From Mesorhizobium sp. Root157 (GTDB lineage: Bacteria; Pseudomonadota; Alphaproteobacteria; Rhizobiales; Rhizobiaceae): a stretch of 64,000 nt of DNA. The notes beneath the pieces were generated by a model that searched no databases, was not told the DNA's origin, and worked only from the letters and a program-made list of their open reading frames with translations. Of this stretch, positions 26,343 to 34,843 are shown piece after piece. Every line of letters begins with the position of its first letter. The stretch's first letter is position 1. The position numbers were made by a program, and so were the translations under genes. The DNA lies in contig NZ_LMGJ01000005.1 in assembly GCF_001427385.1 (NCBI RefSeq), forward strand, positions 18,288-82,287, given 5' to 3'.

Positions 26343-27482
26343 CTACGCCCCCTTTCCCTTGGCCGGAGCCATGCCGACCGACCTGGGACTGAACGAGGCG
26401 AAAAGCGCCTGGATCGACGGCCTGAACATATGTTCGAGCGCTCCGGCAAACAGGATGACCAACCCCTGGATGATGACGATCATGTCGCGGCTGATCGCCG
26501 GCATTTCGAAGGCGAGTTCCGCCCCGCCCTGGTAAAGCATACCGAACAGGATCGCCGCCAGTACGACGCCGAGGGGATGCGAGCGGCCCATCAGCGCCAC
26601 CGCAATGCCGACGAAACCGGCACCGGCGACGAAATCGATCGCCACATTGTGCTGATCGCCCATGGTCGGGTTGAGCGCCATCATGCCGCCCAGCGCACCC
26701 GAAATCATCATGGTGATGACGATAATGCGCGTTTCGGAAATGCCGGCATAGCGTGCAGCCTTGGGGCTGAACCCATAGGTGCGGATTTCGTAGCCGAGCC
26801 GCGTGCGCCAGATCAGCACCCATGTCAGGAAGGCCATGACCAGAGCGAGCAGGAAGGAAATATTGAGCGGAGCCGAGCGCACCCTGGCGCCGAACAGCTC
26901 GATGATCCAGTTGAGCTTCGGCAACTGAGCGCCTTCGAGGAAAATGCGCGTCTGCGGCGCCATCGAGCCCGCCGGCTTCAACACGCCGACCAGTAGATAA
27001 ACCATGATCGAGGCGGCGATGAAGTTGAACATGATGGTGGTGATGACGATGTGGGAGCCGCGCTTTGCCTGCAGGTAGGCGGGGATCAATGCCCAGAACG
27101 CGCCGAAAGCCGCAGCCGCCAGGATGGCCAGCGGAAAGGTCAGCCACCACGGCAAGGTGGCATCGAATGTCAGGCACACCAACGCGACACCAAGGCCGGC
27201 GATGTAGGCCTGCCCTTCGGTGCCGATGTTGAACAGGCCACAATGCACGGCCACCGCCACGGAAAGGCCGGTAAAGATGAAGGTCGTGGCGTAGTAGAGG
27301 GTAAAGGCAATGCCCTGCCCGCGTCCGAACGCCCCTTCGACGAGGATAGCGGCAGCCCGCAACGGATTCTCGCCGACCAGAAGCACGACGAAGCCGGCGA
27401 CGAGGAAAGCGACCAGAAGATTGATCAACGGAATGAGCCCATAGTCGGCCCAGGCGGGAAGCTTGGCGTAAGGGGTGCTCAC
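26343..27482 (-). CDS. Nucleoside ABC transporter permease (first permease)
   Basis: A 379-residue BPD_transp_2-type permease. Hydrophobic helices begin at about residue 17 (LINLLVAFLVAGFVVLLVG), and the family loop GYEIRTYGFSPKAARYAGIS precedes the last helices. It overlaps the ATP-binding gene upstream by four bases and runs one base short of the second permease, so all three are translated as one unit. Long N-terminal portion is typical of the YufP/NupP subunit. Confidence 0.92.
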   Translation of the reverse strand: MSTPYAKLPAWADYGLIPLINLLVAFLVAGFVVLLVGENPLRAAAILVEGAFGRGQGIAFTLYYATTFIFTGLSVAVAVHCGLFNIGTEGQAYIAGLGVALVCLTFDATLPWWLTFPLAILAAAAFGAFWALIPAYLQAKRGSHIVITTIMFNFIAASIMVYLLVGVLKPAGSMAPQTRIFLEGAQLPKLNWIIELFGARVRSAPLNISFLLALVMAFLTWVLIWRTRLGYEIRTYGFSPKAARYAGISETRIIVITMMISGALGGMMALNPTMGDQHNVAIDFVAGAGFVGIAVALMGRSHPLGVVLAAILFGMLYQGGAELAFEMPAISRDMIVIIQGLVILFAGALEHMFRPSIQALFASFSPRSVGMAPAKGKGA

Positions 27483-29011
27483 TCCGCAGCCTCCAGTTGT
27501 TCGACGCCGGCCATGAGCAGGCCAAGTTCGCCTTCGCTCGCCTCCGGGCCGCGCTCGCCGACGATACGGCCGGCGAACATCACCACGATACGGTCGGACA
27601 GCGAACGGATCTCGTCGAGTTCGACCGAAATCAGAAGAACGGCCTTGCCCTGATCGCGCATGGCGATGAGACGCTTGTGGATGAACTCGATGGCGCCGAC
27701 ATCGACGCCGCGCGTCGGCTGGCCGACGATGAGAACGCCGGGGTCCTGCTCCATCTCGCGCGCCAGCACGATCTTCTGCTGGTTGCCGCCGGAAAAATTG
27801 GCGGTCCTCAGCCGACAGTCGGGTGGACGGATATCGTAGCCGTCGATCTTGGATTTCGCATCGTTTCGAATGGCGTCGACATCGAGAAGGAAACCTTTCA
27901 GGTAGCGTACATCGTCGTGATAGCCGAGAATCGAATTCTCGTTCTCCTCGAAGGCCAGCACTAACCCGACGTGATGGCGGTCCTCCGGCACATGGGCAAG
28001 ACCACGGTCGCGCAATTCGCCGGGATCGGCTGTGCCGGTCACGTCGATCGGCTTGCCGTCGAGCAGGACGGTGCCCGAGACCGCGCGCCTGATCCCGGAA
28101 ATCGCCTCGATCAGTTCGGACTGGCCGTTGCCGGCGACACCGGCGATGCCGACGATCTCGCCAGCGCGCACCTCGAAAGAGACATCATCCACCATGGTGA
28201 CGCCGCGCTGGTCCCGCACGACGAGATTGTTCACCGCGAGCTTGACGCCACCAGGATTGGCCGCACCCTTTTCCACCCGAAGCAGGACGCGCCGCCCGAC
28301 CATGAGTTCGGCCAGTTCCTCGACAGTCGTCTGCTTCGTCTGACGGGTCGCCACCATGGTGCCTTGCCGCATGACCGAGACATTGTCGGTAATCGCCATG
28401 ATCTCGCGCAGCTTGTGGGTGATCAGGACGATGGTCTTGCCCTGCTCCTTCAACTGCTTGAGGATGCGGAACAGATGGTCGGCCTCGGCCGGGGTGAGAA
28501 CGCCCGTCGGCTCGTCGAGGATCAAGATTTCAGCGCCGCGATAGAGTGCTTTCAGGATTTCCACGCGCTGCTGGATGCCGACCGGCAGTTCCTCGATGAT
28601 CGCATCGGGATCGACCTCCAGCCCGTATTCGCGCTCCAATCGATCGAGTTCGGAACGCGCCTTGGCGATGCTCTTCTTGAGCAGCGCTTCGCCTTCGGCT
28701 CCGAGGATGATGTTTTCCAGAACCGAGAAGTTCTCCACAAGCATGAAGTGCTGGTGGACCATGCCGATGCCGGCCGCGATGGCGTCGTTGGAAGTCCTGA
28801 TCGTCGTCGGCTGGCCGTTGACCCGGATCTCGCCGCTGTCGGCCTGATAGAAGCCGTACAGGATCGACATCAGGGTCGACTTGCCGGCCCCATTCTCGCC
28901 AACGATGCCATGGATGGTTCCGCGCGGGATTTCGAGGTTAATGTCGCGATTGGCATGGACAGCGCCAAAGCTCTTGTTGATGCCGATCAATTCGATGGCG
29001 GCCTGTCCCAT
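27479..29011 (-). CDS. Nucleoside ABC transporter ATP-binding protein (double NBD)
   Basis: A 510-residue protein with two nucleotide-binding domains. The first has a full Walker A GENGAGKST (about 38-46), signature region IQQRVEILKALYRG and Walker B EILILDEPTGVLTP. The second has the degenerate Walker A GVAGNGQSEL usual for this sugar/nucleoside subfamily and a signature with SGGNQQKIVLAREM. It energises uptake with the two permeases downstream. The substrate is inferred as nucleosides from the BMP-type binding protein and the cdd-punA-deoA genes next to it. Confidence 0.94.
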   Translation of the reverse strand: MGQAAIELIGINKSFGAVHANRDINLEIPRGTIHGIVGENGAGKSTLMSILYGFYQADSGEIRVNGQPTTIRTSNDAIAAGIGMVHQHFMLVENFSVLENIILGAEGEALLKKSIAKARSELDRLEREYGLEVDPDAIIEELPVGIQQRVEILKALYRGAEILILDEPTGVLTPAEADHLFRILKQLKEQGKTIVLITHKLREIMAITDNVSVMRQGTMVATRQTKQTTVEELAELMVGRRVLLRVEKGAANPGGVKLAVNNLVVRDQRGVTMVDDVSFEVRAGEIVGIAGVAGNGQSELIEAISGIRRAVSGTVLLDGKPIDVTGTADPGELRDRGLAHVPEDRHHVGLVLAFEENENSILGYHDDVRYLKGFLLDVDAIRNDAKSKIDGYDIRPPDCRLRTANFSGGNQQKIVLAREMEQDPGVLIVGQPTRGVDVGAIEFIHKRLIAMRDQGKAVLLISVELDEIRSLSDRIVVMFAGRIVGERGPEASEGELGLLMAGVEQLEAAE

Positions 29012-29191
29012 GCGGGCGTTCCCATTGTTTTTATCGCTTGGTCAAAATGACTAGCATGCCAATCATGCCCACTCTCGACAAAAGGCGGACCGCTTGTCAA
29101 TTTCCCTCACCACACCCTGTCGTGATATTTGCGCAGGACGCACCGATAGCTCTTTTGTGCCGGGCAGATGACAAGACAAGGGAATAAGCGG

Positions 29192-29401
29192 ATGATCACG
29201 ACAGACGACCGACAGACGGCGCTGGAAATCCGGTCCGCCGAACAGGAAAAAGCCATCGAAGAGCTATCCGGCCAGATAGCCGAACAATGGAAAGTGATCG
29301 AACGCCTGCAGCATAAGCTCAACGCGCTGACGGAGCGCTTCCTGGAATTGGAAGAGCAGTCGGCCGGTGAGATACCGGTAACGAAACCGCCTCATTGGTA
29401 A
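29192..29401 (+). CDS. slyX: SlyX-family protein
   Basis: A 69-residue, almost entirely helical coiled-coil protein matching SlyX: repeated heptads in EIRSAEQEKAIEELSGQ and VIERLQHKLNALTERF, and a short tail ending PPHW, typical of the family. Function is not established in any organism. ATG 29192 with GGGA eight bases upstream is preferred to the ATG at 29168. Together with the next gene it breaks the nucleoside transport locus and runs opposite to it. Confidence 0.85.
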   Translation: MITTDDRQTALEIRSAEQEKAIEELSGQIAEQWKVIERLQHKLNALTERFLELEEQSAGEIPVTKPPHW

Positions 29402-29423
29402 AACGCGCGACTTGTCGCGCGTT
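29402..29423. repeat. Perfect 10-bp inverted repeat between slyX and the next gene
   Basis: AACGCGCGAC-TT-GTCGCGCGTT starts directly after the slyX stop. As RNA it would form a stable GC-rich hairpin just ahead of the GGGGGGA ribosome site of the next gene; it has no T tract, so termination is doubtful. It may tune the downstream gene's translation or bind a dimeric protein. Confidence 0.5.
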
Positions 29424-29438
29424 GGGGGGACAACCGCA

Positions 29439-29849
29439 ATGACAGGTGAACGCGACCGCATCAGGCGGGCCGGCAATTATGTGCTTGGCCTGCTGGACGA
29501 TGAAGAGAGGGAACGCGCCGAGCGCGATCTCGAGATCGACCCGGCATTTCGCGACGCCGTGTTGCAACTGGCCGAACGGGCGCATGTATTCGACCTCGGC
29601 GAAACGCCTGCCAATCAAGCCGATGCGGGGTGGCGTGCCATTCTCCAGCGGATATCGGAATTGCCGCAGGTTCAAGCCGGCGCCCAGGGGGCCAGTGCAA
29701 ACGGCGCGGCCGTCAGGCCGCCAATCTCCAGCCTGCGCCACGGGGTCCACGGTGCGGGTCTTCGCCCGACGGGTGGCAAGCTTGGCCCGATCGTGGCGCT
29801 GGGCCTGATCCTGATGTTCGCCCTCGGCTATCTCGTAGGGAAATTATGA
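29439..29849 (+). CDS. Anti-sigma factor-like membrane protein (RskA-type N-terminus), orphan
   Basis: A 136-residue protein. The N-terminal ~50 residues resemble the anti-sigma (RskA/ChrR-like ASD) helix bundle: IRRAGNYVLGLLDDEERERAERDLEIDPAFRDAVLQLAER. A low-complexity linker rich in Gly/Ala follows, then a single C-terminal membrane helix (IVALGLILMFALGYLVGKL, about 117-135). That is the build of a membrane-tethered anti-sigma factor with a very short or absent periplasmic part. No zinc-binding HxxxCxxC is present and no ECF sigma gene lies nearby. ATG 29439 has GGGGGGA eight bases upstream. Function inferred from layout. Confidence 0.65.
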   Translation: MTGERDRIRRAGNYVLGLLDDEERERAERDLEIDPAFRDAVLQLAERAHVFDLGETPANQADAGWRAILQRISELPQVQAGAQGASANGAAVRPPISSLRHGVHGAGLRPTGGKLGPIVALGLILMFALGYLVGKL

Positions 29850-29884
29850 GCGCCAGTCGCGCGCCGTAAACATCGGCACTCCGG

Positions 29885-29917
29885 CAAACGAAAACCGCCG
29901 GGAACGATCCCGGCGGT
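29885..29917 (-). terminator. Terminator of BMP-family gene
   Basis: A perfect 10-base stem, ACCGCCGGGA/TCCCGGCGGT (29894-29903 and 29908-29917), with a four-base loop; on the minus strand it is followed by TTTTCGTTT. It is 21 bases past the stop of the binding-protein gene. Confidence 0.8.
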
Positions 29918-29937
29918 CCGCCTCAACACAATTGCGG

Positions 29938-30927
29938 TCAGTAAGGGCAGGCGCTGTCCGAGGTGTAGTCGTGAACCTCGACCGTACCGGCGATGATGTC
30001 GGCCTTGGCCTTTTCGACAGCGGCCTTCATGTCGGCCGTGACGAGGTCCTTGTTGTTGTCGTCCATAGCATAGTCGACGCCACCTTCCTTGAGGCCAAGG
30101 TTGTTGAGACCGGCGGTGAACTTGTCGTCCTTGGCATCCATGAACGAGTTGTAGACGGCAACGTCGACCCGCTTGAGCATCGAGGTCAGCACCTTGCCGG
30201 GCTGCAGACCGTTCTGGTTGGAATCGACGCCGATGCCGAGTTTGCCGGCATCAGCCGCAGCTTGCAGAACGCCGACGCCTGTGCCGCCAGCTGCGGCATA
30301 GATGACATCCGCGCCCTGATCGATCTGGGTCTTGGCGATTTCGCCGCCCTTTGCCGGGTCGTTCCATGCCGCCGGGGTATCGCCAGTCATGTTCTGGATC
30401 ACCTCGGTCGCGCCGGCAGCCTTGGCGCCACCGACATAGCCGCAGCCGAACTTGCGGATCAGCGGAATGTCCATGCCGCCGATGAAGCCGACTTTCTTGC
30501 TTTGGGAAGCGATCGCAGCCATGACGCCGACCAGATAGGAGCCTTCATGCTCCTTGAACACCAGCGAGCGCACGTTGGGCAGGTCGACCGCGTCATCTAT
30601 GATCGCGAACTTGAGTTCGGGATACTCGGCGGCAACCTTCTTCAGGGAATCCACCCAGGAGAAGCCGGCCATGACGATCGGGCTGCGGCCGTCCTCGGCA
30701 AAGCGGCGCAGCGCCTGCTCGCGCTGCGAGGCGTTGGAGACCTCGAACTCGACATAGGCAATGCCGGTTTCGGTCTTGAACTTCTCGGCGCCGTTGAAGG
30801 CAGCCTCGTTGAAGGATTTGTCGAATTTTCCGCCGAGATCGTAGAGCAGAGCCGGCTGGATGTCTGCGGCAAAGGCCGGGAAAATCATGGCTGTAGCGGC
30901 CAAAAGGCCGAGGACGATGCGTTTCAT
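29938..30927 (-). CDS. BMP-family (PnrA-like) nucleoside ABC transporter binding protein
   Basis: A 329-residue periplasmic binding protein. Sec signal peptide through about residue 21 (KRIVLGLLAATAMIFPAFAA). The mature start IQPALLYDLGGKFDKSFNEAAFNGAE is the BMP/PnrA pattern; purine/pyrimidine nucleosides are the family's usual ligands. It sits 926 bases upstream of the ATP-binding gene with two opposite-strand genes between, so it is transcribed separately and has its own terminator. ATG 30927 is used; a GTG three codons earlier is possible. Confidence 0.92.
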   Translation of the reverse strand: MKRIVLGLLAATAMIFPAFAADIQPALLYDLGGKFDKSFNEAAFNGAEKFKTETGIAYVEFEVSNASQREQALRRFAEDGRSPIVMAGFSWVDSLKKVAAEYPELKFAIIDDAVDLPNVRSLVFKEHEGSYLVGVMAAIASQSKKVGFIGGMDIPLIRKFGCGYVGGAKAAGATEVIQNMTGDTPAAWNDPAKGGEIAKTQIDQGADVIYAAAGGTGVGVLQAAADAGKLGIGVDSNQNGLQPGKVLTSMLKRVDVAVYNSFMDAKDDKFTAGLNNLGLKEGGVDYAMDDNNKDLVTADMKAAVEKAKADIIAGTVEVHDYTSDSACPY

Positions 30928-31135
30928 GTGGTCCACACCCTGTCGGTTGTTTTTCCGTTGTCGTGCAGCGTGTCGGTCGTTTCCGCGCCGGCACGCCGCT
31001 TGGGCGGGAGCTTGCGGCCCCTGCCAAAGTCAATCTGGCATGGCCGCAAACAAAATTCATCCGGAATTTTTGACCTTTTGGAAAATCACCGCCAACGGAT
31101 TGCCAAACGGCGACCCGGTGTTATCCGAATAACAT

Positions 31136-31801
31136 TCAGGCAGGGGCGGAAGCCGGAATCGGACAGGACACGCCCGTTCCCTGCAGTCCGCAATAGCCGT
31201 TCGGATTCCTGGCCAGATATTGCTGATGTTCTTCCTCGGCGAAGTAGAATTCGGGCGCCGGTGAAATCTCGGTGCTGATCCTGGCGCGACCGGCGTTGCG
31301 CAGTGACGTCTCATACGCGTCACGCGAGGCGATTGCCGCCTGATGTTGAGCCTCACCATAGGTAAAGATCGCCGAACGGTAGGTCGTGCCGACGTCATTG
31401 CCCTGGCGCATGCCCTGCGTCGGGTCATGGCTTTCCCAAAACAACTTGAGCAGTTCGCTGTAGGAGACGATCTTGGGATCGAAGACAACGAGCACGACCT
31501 CGGCGTGACCGGTCAAACCTGTGCAGGTTTCCTGATAGGTCGGGTTGGGCGTGAAACCGCCGGCATACCCCGCCGCCGTCACCCACACACCTTCGGTTTG
31601 CCAGAATAGCCGCTCGGCGCCCCAGAAACATCCCATGCCGAACAGGGCCACCTCCAGCCCGTCCGGATATGGCCCCTTGAGCGGGTGCTTGGATACATAG
31701 TGTTTCGCCGCTGTCGGAATGGCTTTGGCACGTCCGGGCAGCGCCTCACCGGCTTTCGGCAAGGCGAGCTTCTTGTTCAAGATGTCGCTTAGAAAAAACA
31801 T
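31136..31801 (-). CDS. msrA: Peptide methionine sulfoxide reductase MsrA
   Basis: A 221-residue thiol repair enzyme that reduces methionine-S-sulfoxide. The catalytic [11 protein letters not shown] motif is at about 57-67, and recycling cysteines lie near the C-terminus in [14 protein letters not shown] ~45-residue N-terminal extension precedes the core, as in many proteobacterial MsrA. The start 31801 has GGAAG upstream; the longer frame to 31957 lacks support. Confidence 0.95.
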   Translation of the reverse strand: MFFLSDILNKKLALPKAGEALPGRAKAIPTAAKHYVSKHPLKGPYPDGLEVALFGMGCFWGAERLFWQTEGVWVTAAGYAGGFTPNPTYQETCTGLTGHAEVVLVVFDPKIVSYSELLKLFWESHDPTQGMRQGNDVGTTYRSAIFTYGEAQHQAAIASRDAYETSLRNAGRARISTEISPAPEFYFAEEEHQQYLARNPNGYCGLQGTGVSCPIPASAPA

Positions 31802-31841
31802 CGCGGTCTTCCTTTCGTTGTGCCGAGGCACCGGAAAGATA

Positions 31842-32165
31842 TCAAGTCGCAGCGTATCGCCCGGCGGCCCGCTCGCGCCTGTAGCCGACGGCATAGAAAA
31901 GCAGCGCAAGGCCACAGAAAACGGCAAAGCCCGGCAGGCTGAGCAGCCAGTTGGCACCCATGTCCCACAAAATCGGCGACAACTTTTCGCGCACGAACAT
32001 TTCCGCGGCAGCCATCGTCTGCGGCGACACGGCGTTCCAGCTCGTTTTGAGCGGCGTCAGCACCAATTGCGAGGCGGCGACAGTGCGCGTCGCATCAAGC
32101 ACCGCCATGATGACGGCAATCGAAAGCGAAACCATCGCGGCCAACCGGAACACAAAGCGAAACAT
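31842..32165 (-). CDS. Small two-helix membrane protein, unknown
   Basis: A 107-residue protein with an N-terminal membrane helix ([19 protein letters not shown], about 4-22), a ~45-residue loop, and a second helix ([21 protein letters not shown], about 77-97). Similar short membrane proteins occur in rhizobia without known function. Start 32165 follows GGAAAG. It precedes msrA on the same strand by 40 bases. Confidence 0.65.
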   Translation of the reverse strand: MFRFVFRLAAMVSLSIAVIMAVLDATRTVAASQLVLTPLKTSWNAVSPQTMAAAEMFVREKLSPILWDMGANWLLSLPGFAVFCGLALLFYAVGYRRERAAGRYAAT

Positions 32166-32299
32166 CCAGATCTTTCCAATGTCTGTTTCGGATAGACAGA
32201 TATGGCGGACGACGCCCAGGTGCAATCGTCCAGACGAGAAATTGAGCTGTCATCCGGTCAGGCCGACAGCGCATCAATTAGCGAATTCTTGAGTTTCTT

Positions 32300-33241
32300 G
32301 TGCAAAGCAAGGCCATGAAACCGGCAACGACGCATCTTCTTCCGGCAGAGGTTTTCGTCTTCAGGGTGACTGCGACTGCGGCACTGATCGATGTCGCGTT
32401 GATCCTGCTGCGCGGTTCGAAGGTCGATTTTATTGCCTACGGAACGCTTGCCGGACTGGTGACGGCGCTTTTGGTTCTGGGTCTTTTCTATCGCCGGTCG
32501 GGACGCAGCGACACCATCGGCGCTGTGGCGACCAGTGCCGGGCTTTTCATTGCTTTCACAGCGGTCATGTCGCTGTTCAATTATCTGCTGACGCCGAACT
32601 CCAACCCGACGATCGACCACTGGCTCATGCAGGTCGATGCCGCACTCGGTTTTGATTGGCCGGGAATGCTCGGATGGGCCGCGCACCATCCGTGGTTCAA
32701 CGAATTCATGCGCCTTTCCTATGCATCTACCTTGCCGCAGATTGCACTGCTGCTCGTGGTGCTTGGCCTGAGTTCCCGTCTTGACGATTTGCAGGCGTTG
32801 ATGGTCACCGTGGTCACGGCTGGAGCAATCTCCGTGATGTTTTGGGGTCTGTTTCCTAGCCTCGGTCCGAGCGCATTTTATGACCTTCCAGCGCAAACTC
32901 TGCATACCGTCCGGCCAATAGTCGGTCCTGACTATGGCGCGGAAATCCTGGCGCTATTGAAAAATGGCGCGCCTTTTCTCAGTCCGAACGAACTCCGCGG
33001 ATTGATCGCGTTCCCGTCTTTCCACATCGTGCTAGCATTCGCGGCCACCTACTATGCGCGCAATGTGCGGTGGTTGTTTGCGCCCTATCTGGTCATCAAC
33101 CTCATCGTACTACCGGCTGTTCTCGTTCATGGTGGCCATCACCTTGCCGACATTCCGGCTGGCATGGCCGTATTCGCCTTTGCAGTTGTTTGCGCGCGCT
33201 TGGCGGTTCGCAGGCGTCGGCCCGCACTGGCAACCGCTTAA
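32300..33241 (+). CDS. PAP2-superfamily membrane phosphatase/transferase
   Basis: A 313-residue protein with about six membrane helices. Phosphatase motifs are seen near the C-terminus: IAFPSFHIVLA with the PSFH core at about 235, and HGGHHLADIPAG (about 275-286) with the nucleophile-type His and the Asp; the first motif is loosely matched by HTVRPIV. This arrangement resembles the PAP2_3 (inositol phosphorylceramide synthase-like) branch. Probable substrate is a lipid phosphate. The gene seems less GC-rich than its neighbours. The start is uncertain between GTG 32300 and ATG 32315; neither has a good ribosome site. Confidence 0.75.
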   Translation: MQSKAMKPATTHLLPAEVFVFRVTATAALIDVALILLRGSKVDFIAYGTLAGLVTALLVLGLFYRRSGRSDTIGAVATSAGLFIAFTAVMSLFNYLLTPNSNPTIDHWLMQVDAALGFDWPGMLGWAAHHPWFNEFMRLSYASTLPQIALLLVVLGLSSRLDDLQALMVTVVTAGAISVMFWGLFPSLGPSAFYDLPAQTLHTVRPIVGPDYGAEILALLKNGAPFLSPNELRGLIAFPSFHIVLAFAATYYARNVRWLFAPYLVINLIVLPAVLVHGGHHLADIPAGMAVFAFAVVCARLAVRRRRPALATA

Positions 33242-33519
33242 AGCGCACGGCCCCTCAGCCGTTTATTTACGCCAAGGCGTCCGATAGCGCAGTGAACGCC
33301 GAAATCGCAATGGTTGCGTGGTCGGCCATATCAGCCTCAACCACTTTATTTGCTTAGAAAAGCAGCCGCATTGTTCGGCATTTGTTAAGCACGCACAGCC
33401 ACAACTATTCCTTTACCATTCCTTTTAACGCAACCGAAATTGGTTCCCGGCATGGTTGGGCCACGGTTCGACAAGAGACCGTCTACGGAAGTCACAACCT
33501 GGGCAAAAGGAATACTGTC

Positions 33520-33717
33520 ATGACCAAGCTTCTTTCGCGTTTCGCCAAGGACGAGTCGGGCGCCACGGCAATCGAATACGGCCTCATCGCTGCCCTGATC
33601 GCTCTGGCCATCATCGTCGGCGCCGGCGCGCTCGGCTCTTCGCTCAATACGCAGTTCGGCAAAATCGCAACGTGCGTTGGCGATGCAGAGGCTTGCGCTG
33701 AAGCGGCTGCTAACTGA
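33520..33717 (+). CDS. Flp family type IVb pilin
   Basis: A 65-residue Flp pilin precursor. A 14-residue leader ending at Gly precedes the prepilin peptidase site in ESGATAIEYGLIAALIALAIIVG, with Glu at mature position 5 (ATAIE) and Tyr after it, all diagnostic. The C-terminus has two Cys (ATCVGDAEACAEA) that could form a loop. AAAAGGA lies about nine bases ahead of the ATG. No tad/cpa assembly genes are in the window, so the subunit must be assembled by a distant locus. A strong terminator follows. Confidence 0.92.
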   Translation: MTKLLSRFAKDESGATAIEYGLIAALIALAIIVGAGALGSSLNTQFGKIATCVGDAEACAEAAAN

Positions 33718-33745
33718 TTAGCGGTAGCAAAAGTAACAACTGTAG

Positions 33746-33781
33746 AAAGGCCACCCCTCAGGGGTGGCCTTTTTCTTTTTG
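33746..33781 (+). terminator. Rho-independent terminator of the Flp pilin gene
   Basis: A perfect 10-base stem, AGGCCACCCC (33748-33757) with GGGGTGGCCT (33761-33770), a three-base loop, and a TTTTTCTTTTT tract. Confidence 0.9.
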
Positions 33782-33899
33782 AAGCCCACCGAAGCCGCAA
33801 GCCACAAGATTCTTCTACCGTAGACTCGGAACGCACAACCTGCGACTGGAACATGCGCGAGATGTCCCTACATACAACAAGAATAGCGACGGATCGGCC

Positions 33900-34217
33900 A
33901 TGTCACGAACCCACAAGCTGGCGATTGTTCTTTCAGCAGCCCTCGCCCTGTTGCCGGCTACGGCCGGGCCCGGAGCGACGGAACCGCTGCCCGCGATCAA
34001 TCAGGGCACAATAGGCGCTCAGGATCGCACAACCGAGATGATGATCCTGCAGAACCGGCTGCAGCGGCAGCAATTCCAGCAGCAGCAGCAACAGTTCCGC
34101 CAGCAAGACAGGCAGCAGGTCGTGCCGCCGCAAGTGCAGCGCCCCGAAGTACCGGCGCTGGGGCTGAACTGCCGGATCGAAGTGTTCGGCAACAGCTACG
34201 TAAAGAAATGCCGCTGA
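33900..34217 (+). CDS. Small secreted glutamine-rich protein, unknown
   Basis: A 105-residue protein. Signal peptide to about residue 26 (IVLSAALALLPATAGPGA). The middle is very Gln/Arg-rich (LQNRLQRQQFQQQQQQF and following) and probably a helix or coil, then a short Pro/Val stretch and the C-terminal LGLNCRIEVFGNSYVKKCR, with two Cys that may form a disulfide in a tiny folded tail. No family recognised. It lies 118 bases after the pilin terminator, so it is a separate transcript. Confidence 0.65.
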   Translation: MSRTHKLAIVLSAALALLPATAGPGATEPLPAINQGTIGAQDRTTEMMILQNRLQRQQFQQQQQQFRQQDRQQVVPPQVQRPEVPALGLNCRIEVFGNSYVKKCR

Positions 34218-34324
34218 CGCACCGGCTTGCCTGAATTCATTAGCCGTCTATCTTATCGCGCGAGAAACAAAGCCGAATCGCCTTGTTCCGATGACACAGA
34301 ACCGTGCGCTATAAGCACGGCAAA

Positions 34325-34798
34325 ATGAGACAGCTAATGCCGACACCCAAGAAACGTGCGATCCGCAAGGCCAAGAAGGGACAAAGGGTCCGCCAGGTGG
34401 CCGCCATTCCGTTCCGGATCGGCGAGACCGGCGAGATCGAGGTGATGCTGGTCACCTCGCGGGAGACGAAGCGCTTCATCGTGCCGAAGGGTTGGCCGAT
34501 GAAGGGTAAGAGCGGGCGCAAGACGGCAACGATCGAAGCGCTGGAGGAAGCCGGAGTTGCCGGCAAGACGCTCAAGGCCCCGGCGGGCAGCTATTCTTAC
34601 TGGAAACGCTTGCCGGCAGGCTTCGTGCGCGTCGATGTCACCGTCTACCTGCTGGAGGTCCAGGAGGAATTGTCGAAATGGAAGGAGACGGCCAAGCGCC
34701 AGCGCGCGTGGCTGTCCGCCCCGCAGGCAGCCACTTTGATCGATGAGCCCGACCTGTCGACACTGATGAAGACATTGAAAGTGCCCGAAGAACTCTAA
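34325..34798 (+). CDS. Nudix-family protein with altered Nudix box
   Basis: About 157 residues. The Nudix fold is recognisable from QVAAIPFRIGETGEIEVMLVTSR, FIVPKGWPMKGKS and the C-terminal RQRAWLSAPQAATLI. The box reads GWPMKGKS...TIEALEEAGV: the metal-binding EALEEAG end is kept, but the first Glu is Lys and the Arg before the first core Glu is Ile. Related DIPP-like proteins in rhizobia share the PKGWPMKGK start. Catalysis may therefore be weak or different. The N-terminus is strongly basic. Possible starts are GTG 34304, ATG 34325 and ATG 34337, none with a clear ribosome site. Confidence 0.8.
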   Translation: MRQLMPTPKKRAIRKAKKGQRVRQVAAIPFRIGETGEIEVMLVTSRETKRFIVPKGWPMKGKSGRKTATIEALEEAGVAGKTLKAPAGSYSYWKRLPAGFVRVDVTVYLLEVQEELSKWKETAKRQRAWLSAPQAATLIDEPDLSTLMKTLKVPEEL

Positions 34799-34843
34799 GC
34801 ATGTCGCCCGAGAGTGGGAACCGATTTCGGGATAACGACATGC
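34799..34843. repeat. GCATGTCG hairpin repeat after the Nudix gene
   Basis: Arms GCATGTCG (34799-34806) and CGACATGC (34836-34843) with inner CCCGA/TCGGG pairing, directly abutting the Nudix stop codon. It is the sister of the element at 25325-25369 and is followed at once by a copy of the second repeat family. Confidence 0.6.

Noticed and set aside
31120..31133. GTTAT-N4-ATAAC palindrome beside the msrA stop as an operator
   Set aside because: Short, at a gene end and not near a promoter; could be chance.
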